Below are positions 1 to 12,189 of a stretch of DNA of 64,000 nt, in pieces (within the stretch, counting starts at the first letter, position 1; each line of letters opens with the position of its first letter). The position numbers were made by a program, and so were the translations under genes. Below the pieces are notes generated by a model, which was not told the origin of the DNA, did no database searches, and saw only the letters and a program-made list of their open reading frames with translations. The stretch lies in assembly GCA_018907035.1 (NCBI GenBank), contig JACCIC010000208.1:37501-101500 (forward strand). Reading direction: 5' to 3'. This stretch comes from Sycobia sp. Sy_11. Lineage: Eukaryota > Arthropoda > Insecta > Hymenoptera > Epichrysomallidae.

Positions 1-99
1 AACCCAAACTCTCCTCTATTTCACATAGATAATATGCCAAATATATTGAAAAATAAGAAAAATACAAAGCATCATACCAAAAACACAAAATACCACCAA

Positions 100-1195
100 G
101 TTATCGAAAGTCGAACGACAAACAATTCAATAGAGATTTTGACCACGAACCACATAACTCAGGGAATAATAGAGACAAACGAAATGGTAGACCAACTACC
201 TTAAGCGTATACGAATTTATGCGCAAATGGAACCTCAAATTCTCGGGTATGAAGAACGTGAATAGCGAAGAATTCCTCAAACTTATTAAAGAAGGGCGAG
301 CATTTATACATATCTCCGATAGAGAGTTATTCGAAATTTTACCATTCTTCGTAGAAGGTGTAATCTTGCATTGGTACTGAAATAATTCAGACAATTGGAA
401 TATGTTTCAACAATTCGAACAACGATGACGTACATGGGTCTCAGATGCTAATTTCCAATACGTGCTATGGCAAGGTTCTACAAACAACGTTCGAGCGAAT
501 GGCACTATCGTTAAGCGAAAGAAGAGAAATCGATTTAGCTCGAAAGTACATGGTGCCCAGAACAGGATTAAAAATTAACTTCTGGGAAATAAACACATTC
601 CAAGAATTAGAATAAATTGCAATGTAAGTAGAGAAAAGAATACAAATAGCAAAGGACAGCTAGCCGCCAGCACATCCAAAAGAATATTTTTTTCCAGCAT
701 TGACATGCCTCGAATACGGAAACTTCCGTAGCACACGCGCAAATTGGGCAAATTTAACACTGGTAGAGAACTCATTATATGATACCGAAACAGATGGACT
801 AGATAACCTACACGTAAACGATTATGAGACCACACCCGACACTCTGGCACAATTAGGTAACAGAAGCGATAACGGAAATAGAATATATAATAACAATAGC
901 TCTCAAGAAACATAATCGTACATGTACCAGATACAAAAGCTTTCAGAGAAACACTAAATACATCACAGAATTTGAAAGGAAAATGCTACCACTGTAATTT
1001 AGAAGGATACTTGTAAAGAATCAAAAAGGCTCATTTGCCACAAATGCAAAACAACTGGCTGCATTTACTTTCATGCACTATTCACTTGCACAAACTGCAA
1101 CGCGCACAGACCTTATTGTCAAGCATGCGGTTTACTCAATTACAAAAGAATAAACTGTCCAGAATACCCGGGAAACGTAAAATAAAAACACAAAG
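100..1195 (+). pseudogene. gypsy A: gag relic
   Basis: This is a decayed Gag (capsid and nucleocapsid) of a Ty3/gypsy retrotransposon. The frame through 195-380 reads as a capsid core: a WNLKFSG start, then EEFLKLIKEGRA, then SDRELFEILPFF and a LHWY end, followed at once by a TGA at 378-380. Other frames carry it on to about 620. Between about 980 and 1190 several CxxC-type clusters (CYHC, CHKC, CTNC, CQAC) mark a zinc-knuckle nucleocapsid, broken by a stop near 1014. Gag normally packages the element RNA into virus-like particles. The left end may lie outside the window, since no LTR is visible before it. The order gag, protease, RT, RNase H, integrase downstream supports the call. Confidence 0.7.
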
Positions 1196-1330
1196 TGGAG
1201 CGTTTAAGTCTTTAATACACTCCATATATGCTCCACGATCACTCAGAGCTAACAAAATAACAAAGCTGGACGAAATAGGTAACAAAACACATTTCTAAGA
1301 CGAAATTAAATTAGCTACGACGAGATAAAA

Positions 1331-1867
1331 ATGCAAAATATCTTCAAAGATTATATCAACGATACAACTAACGTCAAATCAAAAAAAGAAAATAATCATT
1401 CATCTGAAACAACAAATATACAACTAAATAGAACGAACGAACACCTATACGCCCTACCTAATAAAAACACGTCAAATTTAATTTATGTGACAATAGTAAG
1501 ATTAGGATACAAAATACAAGCATTAATCGACTCCAGAGCATCGAAAACTTATATCAGACCAACATTACGTGATAGGGCTCAAAAAAACAATCTAACTATA
1601 CAGAAAGCGATAAATAATCACGTAAAATCACCGTTAGGCACTATAGTCCAAATCAATGAAAAAATAATTTTACCAATTCGTATTAAAGACCGAACAAAGG
1701 ATATAGAAGCATACGTTATTCCAATGGAAGACTTCCAAATTATAGTAGGTGTAGAGACGCTCATGAGTTTCAAAATGATAATAAATTTTACAAATCACAC
1801 GTGGTACTTCGACTGTCAAAACAAGAAAATATACACATGTGAAAATCGCCATAACAACGAACAATAG
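1331..1867 (+). pseudogene. gypsy A: retropepsin (protease) domain
   Basis: An open frame of 178 codons holds an aspartic protease domain of the retropepsin type, which cuts the Gag-Pol polyprotein. The active-site triplet at 1529-1537 reads Asp-Ser-Arg in the context ALIDSRASKTYI. The family norm is Asp-Ser/Thr-Gly, so the glycine needed for the loop is lost. Further on, SPLGTIVQINEKIILPIRIK and the IIVGVETLMSF segment match the flap and the second hydrophobic (I/L)(I/V)G block of the family. The open length is surprising beside the many stops in the gag and RT of the same element, so this part may have drifted more slowly by chance. Confidence 0.75.
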
Positions 1868-1984
1868 CCCCAAGATGAATGCAATGAATTAATGCAATTA
1901 GCAAATGAAGAAACAAATAAAATGGAAAAAGAACTTTTAAGCCTAATCCTGTAAAAACCTGATATCCTACAATCAAACAGCGAC

Positions 1985-3280
1985 ATTATCCGGTATCACC
2001 AGCAGTAGAAAATTACTATTCTGAAGAAATAGATAAAATGTTAGAAAATAACATTATAGAGCTATCACAAAGTGAGTGGTCATCAACAGTGATAATGATC
2101 AAAAAACCAAACGGAACATACAGATTTTGTATATATCTCAGAGAGGTTAATTGAATAGTGAAAAAAACGCATACTCCTGCCCTATATGAGCAGCATTCTA
2201 GATAAACTAAGAGTAGCAAGATATATCTCAAGCATCAATATGACTCAAGCCTTTCGACAAATCGGATTAAAAAGGGAAAGTAGGAAAATCACGGCATTCA
2301 CGGTTCCAGCAAAAGGGTTATATCAATTTGAGTAACTACCTTACGGTTTAAGCTCCTCACCAGCATTATTTCAATGTTTAATCGACACGCTATTTAGACC
2401 TTCTATGCAACTAAATGTGTTTGCATACATAGACAATATAATAATATCCAATCAAACCTTTTAGGACCATTTAAATTGGTTAAAAATTGTCTTCGACATT
2501 TTAAAAGACGTCAAACTCACAATAAACAGAAAAAAGTAAATTTTGTAGGCCCGAAATGAAATACCTAGGATTTATAGCGAATTATAAGGACCTACACGTA
2601 GACCCAGAGAAAGTAGTATCGATCCGTAAATATCGACCACCTCGAAACTTACGAAAAGTAAGAAGATTTATAGAAATGATCGCCTGGTATAGAAAATTTA
2701 TCCCAAATTTCACCCAAATCATCACGCTAATTCAAAAACTATTAAAACAAAAGCAACTATGGGTATGGGAAGAGCAAGAAAAAGAAGCTTTCGGAACTTT
2801 AAAATCACATTTAATGAAGGAGCCCACTCTAATACGAACAAACTTTAAAATACCATTCGTTATACAAACAAATGCAAGCGTAGTCGGATTGGGAGCCATT
2901 CTAACTCAAGTAATCGATAGTAACGAAGGTGTTATAGTTTACGCAAGGCGTGCAATAACAGACGCAGAAAAACTGCAGAATCACTAAGTTCGAATGACTC
3001 GCAGTGATCTAAGCAATAGAGAAATTCCGCGCATATATCGAGAGAACTCATTTTAGAGTAATAAGATCATAGTAGTCTACAATGGTTGCAAACCCTTAAA
3101 AAACCGCTAGGGCGACTAGCAAGATGAGTAATTCAATTACTAGGATACGATGTAAAAATCGTAGACAGAAAAAGTGCAATGCACCCCGTACCAGATGCAC
3201 TATCTAGAATTCATGAAACATCATCCGAAATATTAGCGACACTAAATAACCATAGTTACGACTGGTACACAGAAAGAATA
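1985..3280 (+). pseudogene. gypsy A: reverse transcriptase and RNase H relic
   Basis: The fingers and palm start near 1990 (NNIIELSQSEWSSTVIMIKKPNGTYRFC), and stops begin at about 2150. The polymerase box at 2426-2437 reads Tyr-Ile-Asp-Asn instead of YIDD/YVDD, so one catalytic aspartate is gone. An open stretch of 143 codons at 2556-2987 covers the thumb, the connection (RRFIEMIAWYRKFIPNF) and the start of RNase H (IQTNASVVGLGAILTQ, where Asn replaces the first catalytic Asp of the usual TDAS motif). The rest of RNase H runs in broken frames to 3280, where a solo LTR interrupts the element. It resumes at about 4832 with the integrase. Confidence 0.8.
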
Positions 3281-3284
3281 AACA

Positions 3285-4827
3285 TGTCACGTTCCTGTCC
3301 CCCTCGGGATAGCCTACGCGGTATCTTCTCAGGGTAGTTTGAGAGGGGAGGAAGTTTTTCAGGATCGGACGGCGATTTCAGGAAAATAATTTTACAAGAA
3401 CACAGTATAATTTTTTATAACAAAAATATTAATTTATTTGTGAAAAATAAGCCAGTTCCTCTATCTACAGGATTCTGTAACAAATAAATATAAACACAAA
3501 AATAATTAATAACAGTAATCTACAGCTAGATCTATATATTTATTTAAACTAATTTTACGCTATTTTCTGCAATGTCTCTAATATTCGTATTGGTTGATTT
3601 TAAATGGAATAAAAAATAAGGAAAATTTAACTCCGCTGGTCTTTTGAGGAGCGACTCGCAACCAGGATCACGTTTACTTAAGGATAGGTAAAATTATTAG
3701 CCGTCTGTCTTTTGAGGAGCGTCTCGCAACCATGATTACGTTTACTTAGGAAAGGTAAAATTATTAACCGTCTGTCTTTTGAGGAGCGCCTCGCAACAGA
3801 AATCAAGTTAATAATTTCGGAGAGGATTTTTAAAAGTCAGAATTAATTCGAGCTCTGGAAAGATTCTAGCTCCGGGAGGGGTTCGTGTGAAACAACTTCG
3901 TGGCAGTTGGTTCACCGGGCGAACTGTCGATTTTACCTTTTGAGGCCCTTTATAATAAAATAATCGGATAATTCCGTCGCCGCTCGTTTAATTTCGGACG
4001 AGGCGCCGAATTATAATAATTATATTAACAATAATAATAATTACAATAATAATAATAATAATCAATAATAATTATAGTAATTATTGCTTTATATTTTGTT
4101 ATTATTTGCAGCCGGTGTGCTGCGCACAGTAATTATATACATGTATACAAGTTTAAACATTTATATACATATATTTATATATCATGCGTACATTAAGTCG
4201 TTTTTATTAATTAATTTAATTAAATACATCGGGTGCATTCGTTTTCGGACACCCGTTGTATATACTGGAATTCGCGCGTTCGCTGCATTCGTTGCGGCTC
4301 AGGCTGTTTAGTGAGAGCGTGCAGTAGTGTGCGTGCGGCACGTATTAGAGGGGATAGCGGCCGCCGGTCTAATACATTGAACGCGCTCTCGCTTGCCGCG
4401 CGCAGTGTATCCCCTCTACGGCATACTCTGTACTTAACTTAGTGGTAGAGAGAGACTAGATATCGCGTTCTCTCTCTACTTGTTCGAGTTTCGGCAGTTG
4501 CGACGACTACCTTCTAGTAACTAGACTAGACTACCTTCTACTAACTACTTCTCCAGTAGTCGTCGCGACCTTTGCCCGGTTTTCGGTATTTATTCTGTGT
4601 ATACGCGAGTTTTAATTTTATAATTGTAGAAATAATATATTTAATATATTATTTCTAATGATATTCGATATTATTTCTTGTGGCGTTTATACATCTAAGT
4701 CCGTGTATGTATGTAAAATACATCCACCAAATTAGATGTAAAACCATCTTAAGTATTTAAATTTTAATGCGTATAATAAATTCTCTGTTCGAAATGAATT
4801 TGCGCGGTCCTGTTTTTGGTCGTCGCA
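3285..4827. mobile_element. Solo LTR (1543 bp) inside gypsy A
   Basis: The segment begins TGTCACG and ends CGTCGCA, the TG...CA ends of an LTR. It is flanked by the same 4 bases, AACA, at 3281-3284 and 4828-4831. Removing it and one AACA joins the RNase H and integrase parts of gypsy A in the expected order. No retroviral reading frame lies inside, so it is best read as a solo LTR left by recombination between two LTRs of a later element. It holds a tandem repeat (3633-3815), a long AT-rich part and a GC-rich block with repeated CTCTC near 4380-4560. It is longer than most insect gypsy LTRs. The parent family is not identified. Confidence 0.75.
3633..3815. repeat. 67-68 bp tandem repeat within the solo LTR
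   Basis: Three units start at 3633, 3701 and 3768 (the last is partial). Each begins CCGYYGGTC/CCGTCTGTC and continues CTTTTGAGGAGCGNCTCGCAAC. Units one and two go on to a shared GTAAAATTATTA end. Tandem blocks of this kind in LTRs often carry enhancer or insulator activity, but nothing here proves that. Confidence 0.85.
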
Positions 4828-4831
4828 AACA

Positions 4832-6060
4832 AAATACTAAAAGGACCAAGTTCAAAAATTAATACACTATAAACAATAAACTCTATAAGCGAGAGGAAAA
4901 TTCAATCAAATTCAGTGCAATAACACAGGTTTATAGTGAATAGAAACTAGTTATTCGGATATATACAAATCGGATAGCATACAATGAAGCCCAAGCGGAA
5001 CACCTAGGAATAAAAAAAACGTATCCGCTTATAACAAACAACTACTGGTGGCCTGGGCTATTCAAAGACGTCGTACATTATATCAAAACGTCCCAAATTT
5101 GTCAAAAAATAAAACCAGATCAAACATGCCCTCCGGGTTTTCTCGGGCAAAGAATTATTGAACACCCTTGGAGCGTTATAGCAGCAAACATCATGGGAAC
5201 TTTTCTAAAAGTAAAAAGGGCACGCAATATTTATTAATCATACAAGATCTCTTTACTAAGTGGATCGAAATCAGATCACTGCGGAGTGCGACAGGAAAAT
5301 TAATAAGAGACGCCTTACAAGATCTAATAATCACACGTTGGGGCACAACTCGCTTCATAATTGTTGATAACGGCACAGAATTCTTAAACACAAAAATAAA
5401 ATCCTAATTATCGTGAAATAAATTAAAACATTCCACGACAGCACCGTATTATCCCCAAGCAAATCCCGTACAAAGATTTAACAGATCACTAATAAGCATG
5501 ATTCACAAATTTGTCGGACAAGACAAGGATATTAATGTATATTGATTTTAGTTTTGCATATAATACAGCTAAACACTCTACAACTCAATAGACACCCGCA
5601 TTTCTCAATTTCAGCAGGGAACCACTAGATCTTACATCTTTAAAGAGAGAAATTGATTCAAATGCAAAACTGATACATCAAAATGAAAAGGAATGGTTTC
5701 AAAGACTAAAAGAGGTTTAAAAGGATTAAAAAGTTTTAAAGAGTTTAAACAGGATTCACAGATTAAAAAAGTAAGATTACAAGCGATATAAGACGAAATA
5801 ATTTATAAGGATATTTAATTTTATTTAGAAATAGTTTCTTTTAGTTATTAGTTTTTAGATAGAGAATTTTTAGTTTTACTTAGAAATTTGAGTTCTATCA
5901 GATGCACCAAAAAATGTTTTGCAAAACTAACACATAAATTTTAAGGGCCATACGAAATATCCAAAGTAATTTCACCAATAACTTATGATATTAAAGATAC
6001 TGTGGAGAATATATTATTTAATATTCACGTGTCTGATTTAAAACGATATTTATAACCCTA
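4832..6060 (+). pseudogene. gypsy A: integrase relic
   Basis: This is the continuation of gypsy A after the nested LTR. At 4985-5115 a zinc-binding HHCC-like region can be read (EAEHLGIKKTYPLI, then NYWWPGLF, then a CQK motif). At 5165-5410 the catalytic core is recognisable (HPWSVIAANIMG with Asn where the first Asp is expected, then LLIIQDLFTKWIE, then IIVDNGTEF holding the second Asp). The Glu region near 5450-5500 is in another frame. At 5940-6055 a C-terminal GPYEISKVISPITYDI segment and VSDLKRYL give the GPY/F-like tail. Integrase would insert the cDNA, but many stops make this copy dead. No 3' LTR of this element is recognised after 6060. Confidence 0.7.
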
Positions 6061-6069
6061 AATCTTCCT

Positions 6070-7560
6070 AGGATTCCCTTGAACAACCAGGCTACCGTAG
6101 GTTACATCACAGGATCTCGTTAACTCACATATATACACCATGCAACTTAACCAGGCTACCGTTAATACGAAAACAAATAAATATAAATTTAAAATTAAAA
6201 TTGACGCTTTCGAAGAAGACCGACGATTACAGTACGATTCAGAACGTAGGGAGATAGATACGCAGATTTCGAGAATATGTCGGTCGACCTAGATTCGTCG
6301 ATAAAAATACGATCCATGCCACCATCGCGTTAAAACTCGCGCGTGAACTCGTCCGACCTAGTTATCTATGCGATTCAGCGTATACGAATATGGCATCATT
6401 GGATGGGGAAATTTTGGGGGGGGGAGCTCGCCCGCAAGCCGAAAAACGCCCCACGATACCACACTACAGGAAAGGGAGGGGGCGTTAGAGACCATAGATG
6501 TTGATTTGGGGGCAATAACAGAAGAGTTTTACGCCGAACAGACGGAATCATCGGAGGCGACATCTTCAGACGGGGAGCTGTCTCAAGGGCAAGCGGAAGA
6601 GGCACTAGATAATCCAAAAACAAACGAGCAAACATGGACCCGCCAAGCGAGAAACCATTTTCACCCTGACCAATGATGAACTCGACCAAACCAGTGGGGT
6701 TTACGAACCTCTTCACCCGTACACGGAGGATCTGGCGACGGTCATAGACGAGAATTCGGGCATCGCTGAAGTCCTCAATGAAATAAAAAGACGGCTTATA
6801 CGGGTTGTAGAATCGCAACCCTGCTGCTTCCCAGAACCTTTGTGTATTGGTAAGAGTCACCGACCACCTCGGCCTCCCACCAGTAGTCACTCGTCACATT
6901 ACCATAACTCCATTGTGGACGAGCGTTGATGCTTACGCTCAAACTAATGTAGTGCAACGAACCACAGGTACACTTACGAATCTACTAATAAGAAGAAGAG
7001 GACCACGCAGACAGGGCCAGTTACGAGGACGGAATCACGAAGCTCTACCCAGACGGATGCAGAACCTAAGGAAGCCAGTGTGGCGAGAAATAGCCCATCC
7101 CCACTATCAATCTGCCTTTCGCAATGACAGAAAGTGGTTTATCTGGCTTACAGAGGACAGGAAGTGCCGGATCCAGCGGTGGGATGGTATGAGATAAGTG
7201 GTCGTAGGATAGAAGTCCTCCCGCGACGAACGGGCTGTTATAATTGCGGTAACCCATCTCACCGTTACGAGGCCTGTTCATTGTCAAGACAAGCTGCCTT
7301 TTGTTATCGCTGCTGGCGATAATGCTGCGTAAACGCTGCCGGCGTATGGTTTCCATCAAGGAATGCCCACGGTGCTCCGAAAAGTGGGTACGAGAGAGAC
7401 CTTAAGTAAAGGCACACGGCACCAATGTGCACCGATCGGTCAACCTGGCTAAAACCGCACCTTCGCGAAAGGGTCACGCACGTTCTTATTGAGGAAAGAG
7501 AGCAGAAGAAAATCTGTGGGCGTGGATCGTGTCCAGAATTAACGGACCAAGAGTTTTGTT
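6070..7560 (+). pseudogene. gypsy B: gag relic with zinc knuckles
   Basis: This is a second gypsy-type gag, distinct from gypsy A. An open N-terminal part at 6368-6676 is acidic and low in complexity. A stretch at 7134-7322 reads VLPRRTGCYNCGNPSHRYEAC and then FCYRC, a typical CCHC knuckle followed by a second Cys pair. The frame then shifts, and VSIKECPRCSEKWVRERP follows in another frame to about 7400. This arrangement (CYNCG...FCYRC...ECPRC) is a hallmark of some insect gypsy Gag proteins. No pol follows, so this is a fragment. A run of G at 6416-6422 may mark a frameshift. 7381-7560 looks like the frayed end of the same frame. Confidence 0.6.
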
Positions 7561-7970
7561 TTAGTTTTAAATATTAAAATATTGTAAGATTTTTATTATA
7601 TAATATAAACTAGTGGTAAGATCAATATAAACTATCTTTATTCTGGAATCAATTCATCCGTGGATACCTTTAGTGGCTACTGAATCCTTAATCCTAGCAT
7701 CCATCCTGTCCAAATATATATAACAAAGATATATAACCCCTAGAGCAGTCAAAGTTGAGTCAACATTAAAACCATGGTATCTCTAATTAGAAACCTGGAT
7801 CAAGATTCGAGGCAAAACGTCGGGGGGGGGGCACCAGGCAGTCGCCTTGCTAACTCCTTCGTTTACGGAAGAGAAGGTTGTAACGTGGCAAAACCTACAC
7901 TTTAATAGTATAACGCGAAATAAGCTTTCGAAGAGTCAAGGTTTCGAGTCTCAATCGTTAAAATAAAAAT
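7561..7970. other. Spacer without a recognised gene
   Basis: AT-rich DNA with a run of G at 7821-7830. I see no reading frame or repeat that can be named. It may be the end of gypsy B. Confidence 0.4.
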
Positions 7971-7972
7971 TA

Positions 7973-9245
7973 CGAGGGTCGTCCCAGAAGTACCTGGCCG
8001 AACAAATAAAACTGAAAAATTTTTCAAAAAATATATTTATTTTTCAATATAATCTCCTTTCAGCTCTAGACACTTTTTCCATCGATGTTCAATAAGTTCG
8101 ATACCCTTTTTATAATAATAATTGTCAAGCTCCTCATTATAGCCGTTAACTGCCGACATAACCTCTTCATTGTTTGAAAATCTTTGATCAGCGAACCATT
8201 TTTTCAATTCTGTGAAGAGAAAATAATCCGAGGGAACTAAATGTGGCGAAAAGGGTGCATGGGATAGCAATTCCAACTTTAATTCATTAATTTTGGCGAT
8301 TACTATAACGGATGGGTGAGCTGGTGCATTGTATTGATGAAACAAAACTTTCTTCTTAGCGAAATGCGGACGTTTTCGCTTGATTTTTTTACTCGAACAT
8401 TGCAATAAGTTCGCATAATACTCGACACTGATAGTTGTTCTTTTTCAAGGTTATCAATGAAAATTATCCCACACGCATTACAAAAAACCGACGCCATAAC
8501 CTTGACTGCAGATGGAACGGTCTTTGCCTTCTTTGGAGCCGATTCTCATTTTTGAGTCCATTATTTTGATTGTTCTTTTGTTTCTTATGTAAAGTGGTGG
8601 ACCCATGTTTCATTCATGGTTATGAAACGGAGCAAAAATTCGGCTTTATTTTTGCGAAACATTGCCACTCAACTGAAACATTTTCACGAAGCTCTTTTTT
8701 TTCCATTATGAGCAAATGTGGTACCCATCTTGCACACAGCTTTGTTATCTCCAAATTTTCAGTTAATATGCGATGTGCTGCTTTTTTTGAATGTCTACCA
8801 TATCTGCTACCTCGTGCACTTTCAGTCGACGATCATCCAGTACCGCTTTATGGATTTTCTTCAACATTTCTGGACTTGTCACCTCGTTTGGTCGATCACT
8901 ACGATGCTCGTCTTGGCAGCTCATACGGCTTCGTTTATACTCTACTGCCCAATATTTTACTATTGGAAACAAGGAGCAGTCTCGCCCAGAGTAGAATCAG
9001 CTTTTATATTGGTTGGGCTGAGACCTATCAAATAAAAGTATTGTGTCACATAACGATTTTTTCATTCTGATGTTTACAAATTCACTGAAAACGTTCACTA
9101 ATGATGGCTGTCAAATAAATACTAAACATCATAGCGTATTCAAACTTGAATCATATGCTTTATAAATTATATACTTTCTAATGCAGTGGTACTTTTTGTG
9201 CAACTACCGCTACCTCTAGGCCAGGTACTTCTGGGAGCACTCTCG
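7973..9245 (-). mobile_element. Mariner element 1 (degenerate)
   Basis: Inverted ends are CGAGGGTCGTCCCAGAAGTA at the left (from 7973) and its near match in reverse at 9217-9245. They differ at three positions over about 27 bases. TA dinucleotides flank it (7971-7972 and 9246-9247), the standard mariner target duplication. The length of 1273 bp is that of a complete mariner. The ends are therefore intact while the transposase gene inside is not. Confidence 0.85.
8037..9065 (-). pseudogene. Mariner 1 transposase, broken
   Basis: DD34D transposase of the type that ends KGDYIEK, which would cut and paste the element by binding its inverted ends. From the N-terminus (minus strand, ATG near 9065), the frame at 8763-8972 holds the helix-turn-helix region (NEVTSPEMLKKIHKAVLDDR, then LKVHEVADMV). 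The middle is in several frames with a stop in front of the first catalytic Asp. The C-terminal frame at 8037-8405 holds KKVLFHQYNAPAH, where Tyr replaces the second catalytic Asp of the usual QDNAPAH. LVPSDYFLF follows, with the third Asp kept. Frameshifts, stops and the lost Asp make it inactive. Confidence 0.85.
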
Positions 9246-9247
9246 TA

Positions 9248-10220
9248 TAATATCATGTAATAAATGCTCAAATATTGTTCCCGAGGAATTGAGAAGCCGA
9301 ACACAGAAGACGATGAATTTCTACAAAAACCATCGGCCTAATGCGCGAAATATAAACATGCAGTAGGCAAGAGCGGAGAAGGAAGAAAAGGAGAGCACAG
9401 AAGGAGAGCAAAGCAGAGAGAAGAAGAACTTCCGCCGCCGCGTAAACAAGAGGCGCCGAGGACAAAGATGAAGAAGTCAAACAGAAACACGGCGATCACG
9501 TACATCACGCGTAATCGAACTACGGCCGCGATATATTAAGATGGGGTCGGCGTAGTGGGGGTGGTGAGCAGGCGAAAATGCGTTAGATTCAAGAGAGCAC
9601 GCGAGCTCATCCCTTTTGCGCTCATCCGCCAGCCAATACAGACGTTCGAAAAGAGGACTTCTGCCGTGGGCTGAACTTCATCTAAAGAAATGGTGAGTAA
9701 GAAGACTACCGTTTTATGAACTTAGACGTTAATAAGTGATTTACGGGGCGCTTATGGTTAATAACAAGCACCGTTTACAGTTAATGCCGTGTTGCGTACC
9801 TAAGTAAGGATATTGAAGGGGTGCTGTCCTTCAATCTGGAGATTATTGATTAGGCTTGTCGATCCAATCAGCGGAAGATCGGCGTAGAAGTACGTTTTAC
9901 GGCAGTTGAATAACGTAAGTTTTAGGATAGATGGCGATATCGGGTTACGTGCACTCATTCTGGGAGACTAACATGGGGCAGTCGCATTCGTCACGGAGAT
10001 TTCGAGTCGGTTTTGAAGCTCTTGTCCGGTTCGCCTGAAAGAGAACGAAAGTGGCTACAGTAAATAGGTTATCGTGATTCGATCGGCTCGGTTAATGAAA
10101 TCCCGTAGAGTACGGTAAGGAACGAGAGGCGCAACGTGTCCGCCAAATTTTATAGACCGGGGACAGGTGATTCGCGAAAAACTCGAGCCCAATGGCGAGA
10201 CATGAAAGCAGGTATTATAA
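9248..10220. other. Spacer, no gene recognised
   Basis: Mixed-composition DNA with a purine-rich stretch at 9365-9440. A GTGAGT-like splice donor follows ATG at 9690. This could be the leader of an unknown retroelement or of a lost gene. I cannot name anything in it. Confidence 0.3.
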
Positions 10221-10315
10221 GAGGGCTACCTCATGTAGGCTACCGGTCTTATAGGCTATCTGACGCATAGGCTACTGGATGTAAAGGCTATCGAATGTAT
10301 ACGCTACAGACTAGA
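10221..10315. repeat. 16-bp tandem repeat, about six units
   Basis: Units starting at 10236, 10252, 10268, 10284 and 10300 are each exactly 16 bp and share a core TAGGCTAYYGGATGTA. A poorer unit precedes them at 10221-10235. The array is diverged but keeps register. Confidence 0.85.
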
Positions 10316-12180
10316 TAGTATAAGATACTTTTTTAGCTTGAAGCAAGTAGTGAATTATATACTTATACACCCTCAAACCCTCCTCATACCTTTATAGCTA
10401 ATCGAGATCATTTGAGAAAGTGCTGGAAGGGACTCACAAGGAAAAGCGATTTAAACTCCGACGCGTATACATCTGGCGTCTGAGTATTAAGGTAAGGAAT
10501 TAATCTCGTCGGCAGTCTAGAGCCTTGCAGCGATCTACCATTCGGTTGTAGCCAGGCTGGATCAAGAAAATCGATATAATATATATATATATATAACGCG
10601 TCTCGAGCTCATCGAGTTATTACGATTTCCAATATTTCGCGCGGCCTTCACCTATATTAGATCTGTTTTTATTATTTGTATATTTACCTGTATCAATTCG
10701 AACTACTCGATTCATTTATTTACATAAAACCGAGTGAATTTACATTTTTATTTTGTATTTTGGAGTAATATTTTCTCGTTTTAAAAGAGTTATCAAGTTT
10801 CAAGAGTTATCCTTCCTCAAGGAGTACCGAAAGTAAATCGCTGCTAAAAAGAATGGATAGATCAAAGTGTGTCGATTCGTTTCGTTACTCAGGAGGTGTT
10901 TTTCCTCGGTGCCAAACTTGAACCGCGCCCCTGGCCAAAATTAACACACGTTTATATATTGTGAAAGTACCTTAACAATTTTTTGGATTGAATGAATTTA
11001 AATTTATTTAAATTAATATAATTTCTAATGTACATTTAATTTATTAGATTAAATTGTATGTTTATATTTAATTGTATATTTAATTTATTGTGTTCTTATG
11101 TTTGTTTACAATTTTCTAAGGCGTGTCCATTACTATATTCACTTTTGTCGTTCATCTCTATTTATCTTTATATAGAATAAAATAAATTCATACTCTTATT
11201 AATTGTAAGTTAAATAAATTATTTAATTCTTTTTTCATAAACCATGTTAAAAATCAAATTCAATTTGAGAATCATCAATTGTTATGCATATAAACAGCTA
11301 CATTATTACTTATAGCTTTCATTTCCTAAAGATAAAGTATTCGGCGCATCGTTTTTTTCCATGCACAGATTTAAATGTAGAATTCATCATTATGTTATCA
11401 AATGATTTGAAGGAAGCAGATAGAATATTTTCATTTATCATAAAACTCAAATTTGATTTGGTTGATTTTTTATACTGCTTACATCCAATTTGCAAGTAAA
11501 ACATAAAGCTTTCACTTTTTAATTCAGCAAGCTTTTAAAACGGTCGAATTACAGATTTCAATGTATTATTCAAAACTTTTTCGAGATCGCCCTCCTTTCA
11601 ATAAAGGTTTAATATAGTATATTTTCTTTTCATAGCCTTACAAGCTTGTAAAAGCTGGAAAGGGATTTTCTTTTCTTTATCGAACCCCCGCACCTGTGAT
11701 ATCCAACACATCAAGTTACTGCTTAAAGTTGATTAAATATTTATGATTGTGAAAGTCCTTTTCTATGTTTAGCATCATTAATTGCTCTATCTTTATCAAT
11801 GAGAACAAATTGATACTTACGATTTTTTCAATATTTTGAACAATGATTTGAAACCTGTTAAAAATAAGATCGGTATTCACATGGTCTTCATAAATATGTT
11901 TTAAATTTATATCATCTTTACGATATATTTCTTATATTTTCATAATATCCCAAATAAGATGCTTTGTTATATTTACGTATGACTAACATAGATAAAAGGA
12001 GCCAACATTTTTATGTCATAAAAAGCTTTATGTTGAGTTTGACAGGTAATTTTTCTGAACTAGAAGCGCATTATATTTCTCCTATGTAAGTAAAACATTA
12101 AAATATTATTTTCGATTTAGTTGAATTTCGAAAGTTCAATTGAATTCAAAATATGGACAGAACAATAATATTAATTAAAC
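10316..12180. other. AT-rich spacer
   Basis: 10316-10960 is of mixed composition, with an (AT)n at 10575-10595. 10960-12180 is strongly AT-rich. The open frames here (for example 11284-11504 on both strands) are short, low in complexity and unlike any family I know. No gene is called. Confidence 0.5.
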
Positions 12181-12189
12181 GAATAATAA

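Noticed and set aside
3285..4827. DNA transposon instead of solo LTR
   Set aside because: The ends are only weakly inverted, while TG...CA with a 4-bp duplication fits an LTR better.
6396..6890. Minus-strand open frame of 164 codons over gypsy B
   Set aside because: It is antisense to the gag relic and has no recognisable domain. The plus strand holds the zinc knuckles.
8570..9070. Plus-strand open frame of 166 codons
   Set aside because: It lies antisense to the mariner 1 transposase, whose motifs are clear on the minus strand.
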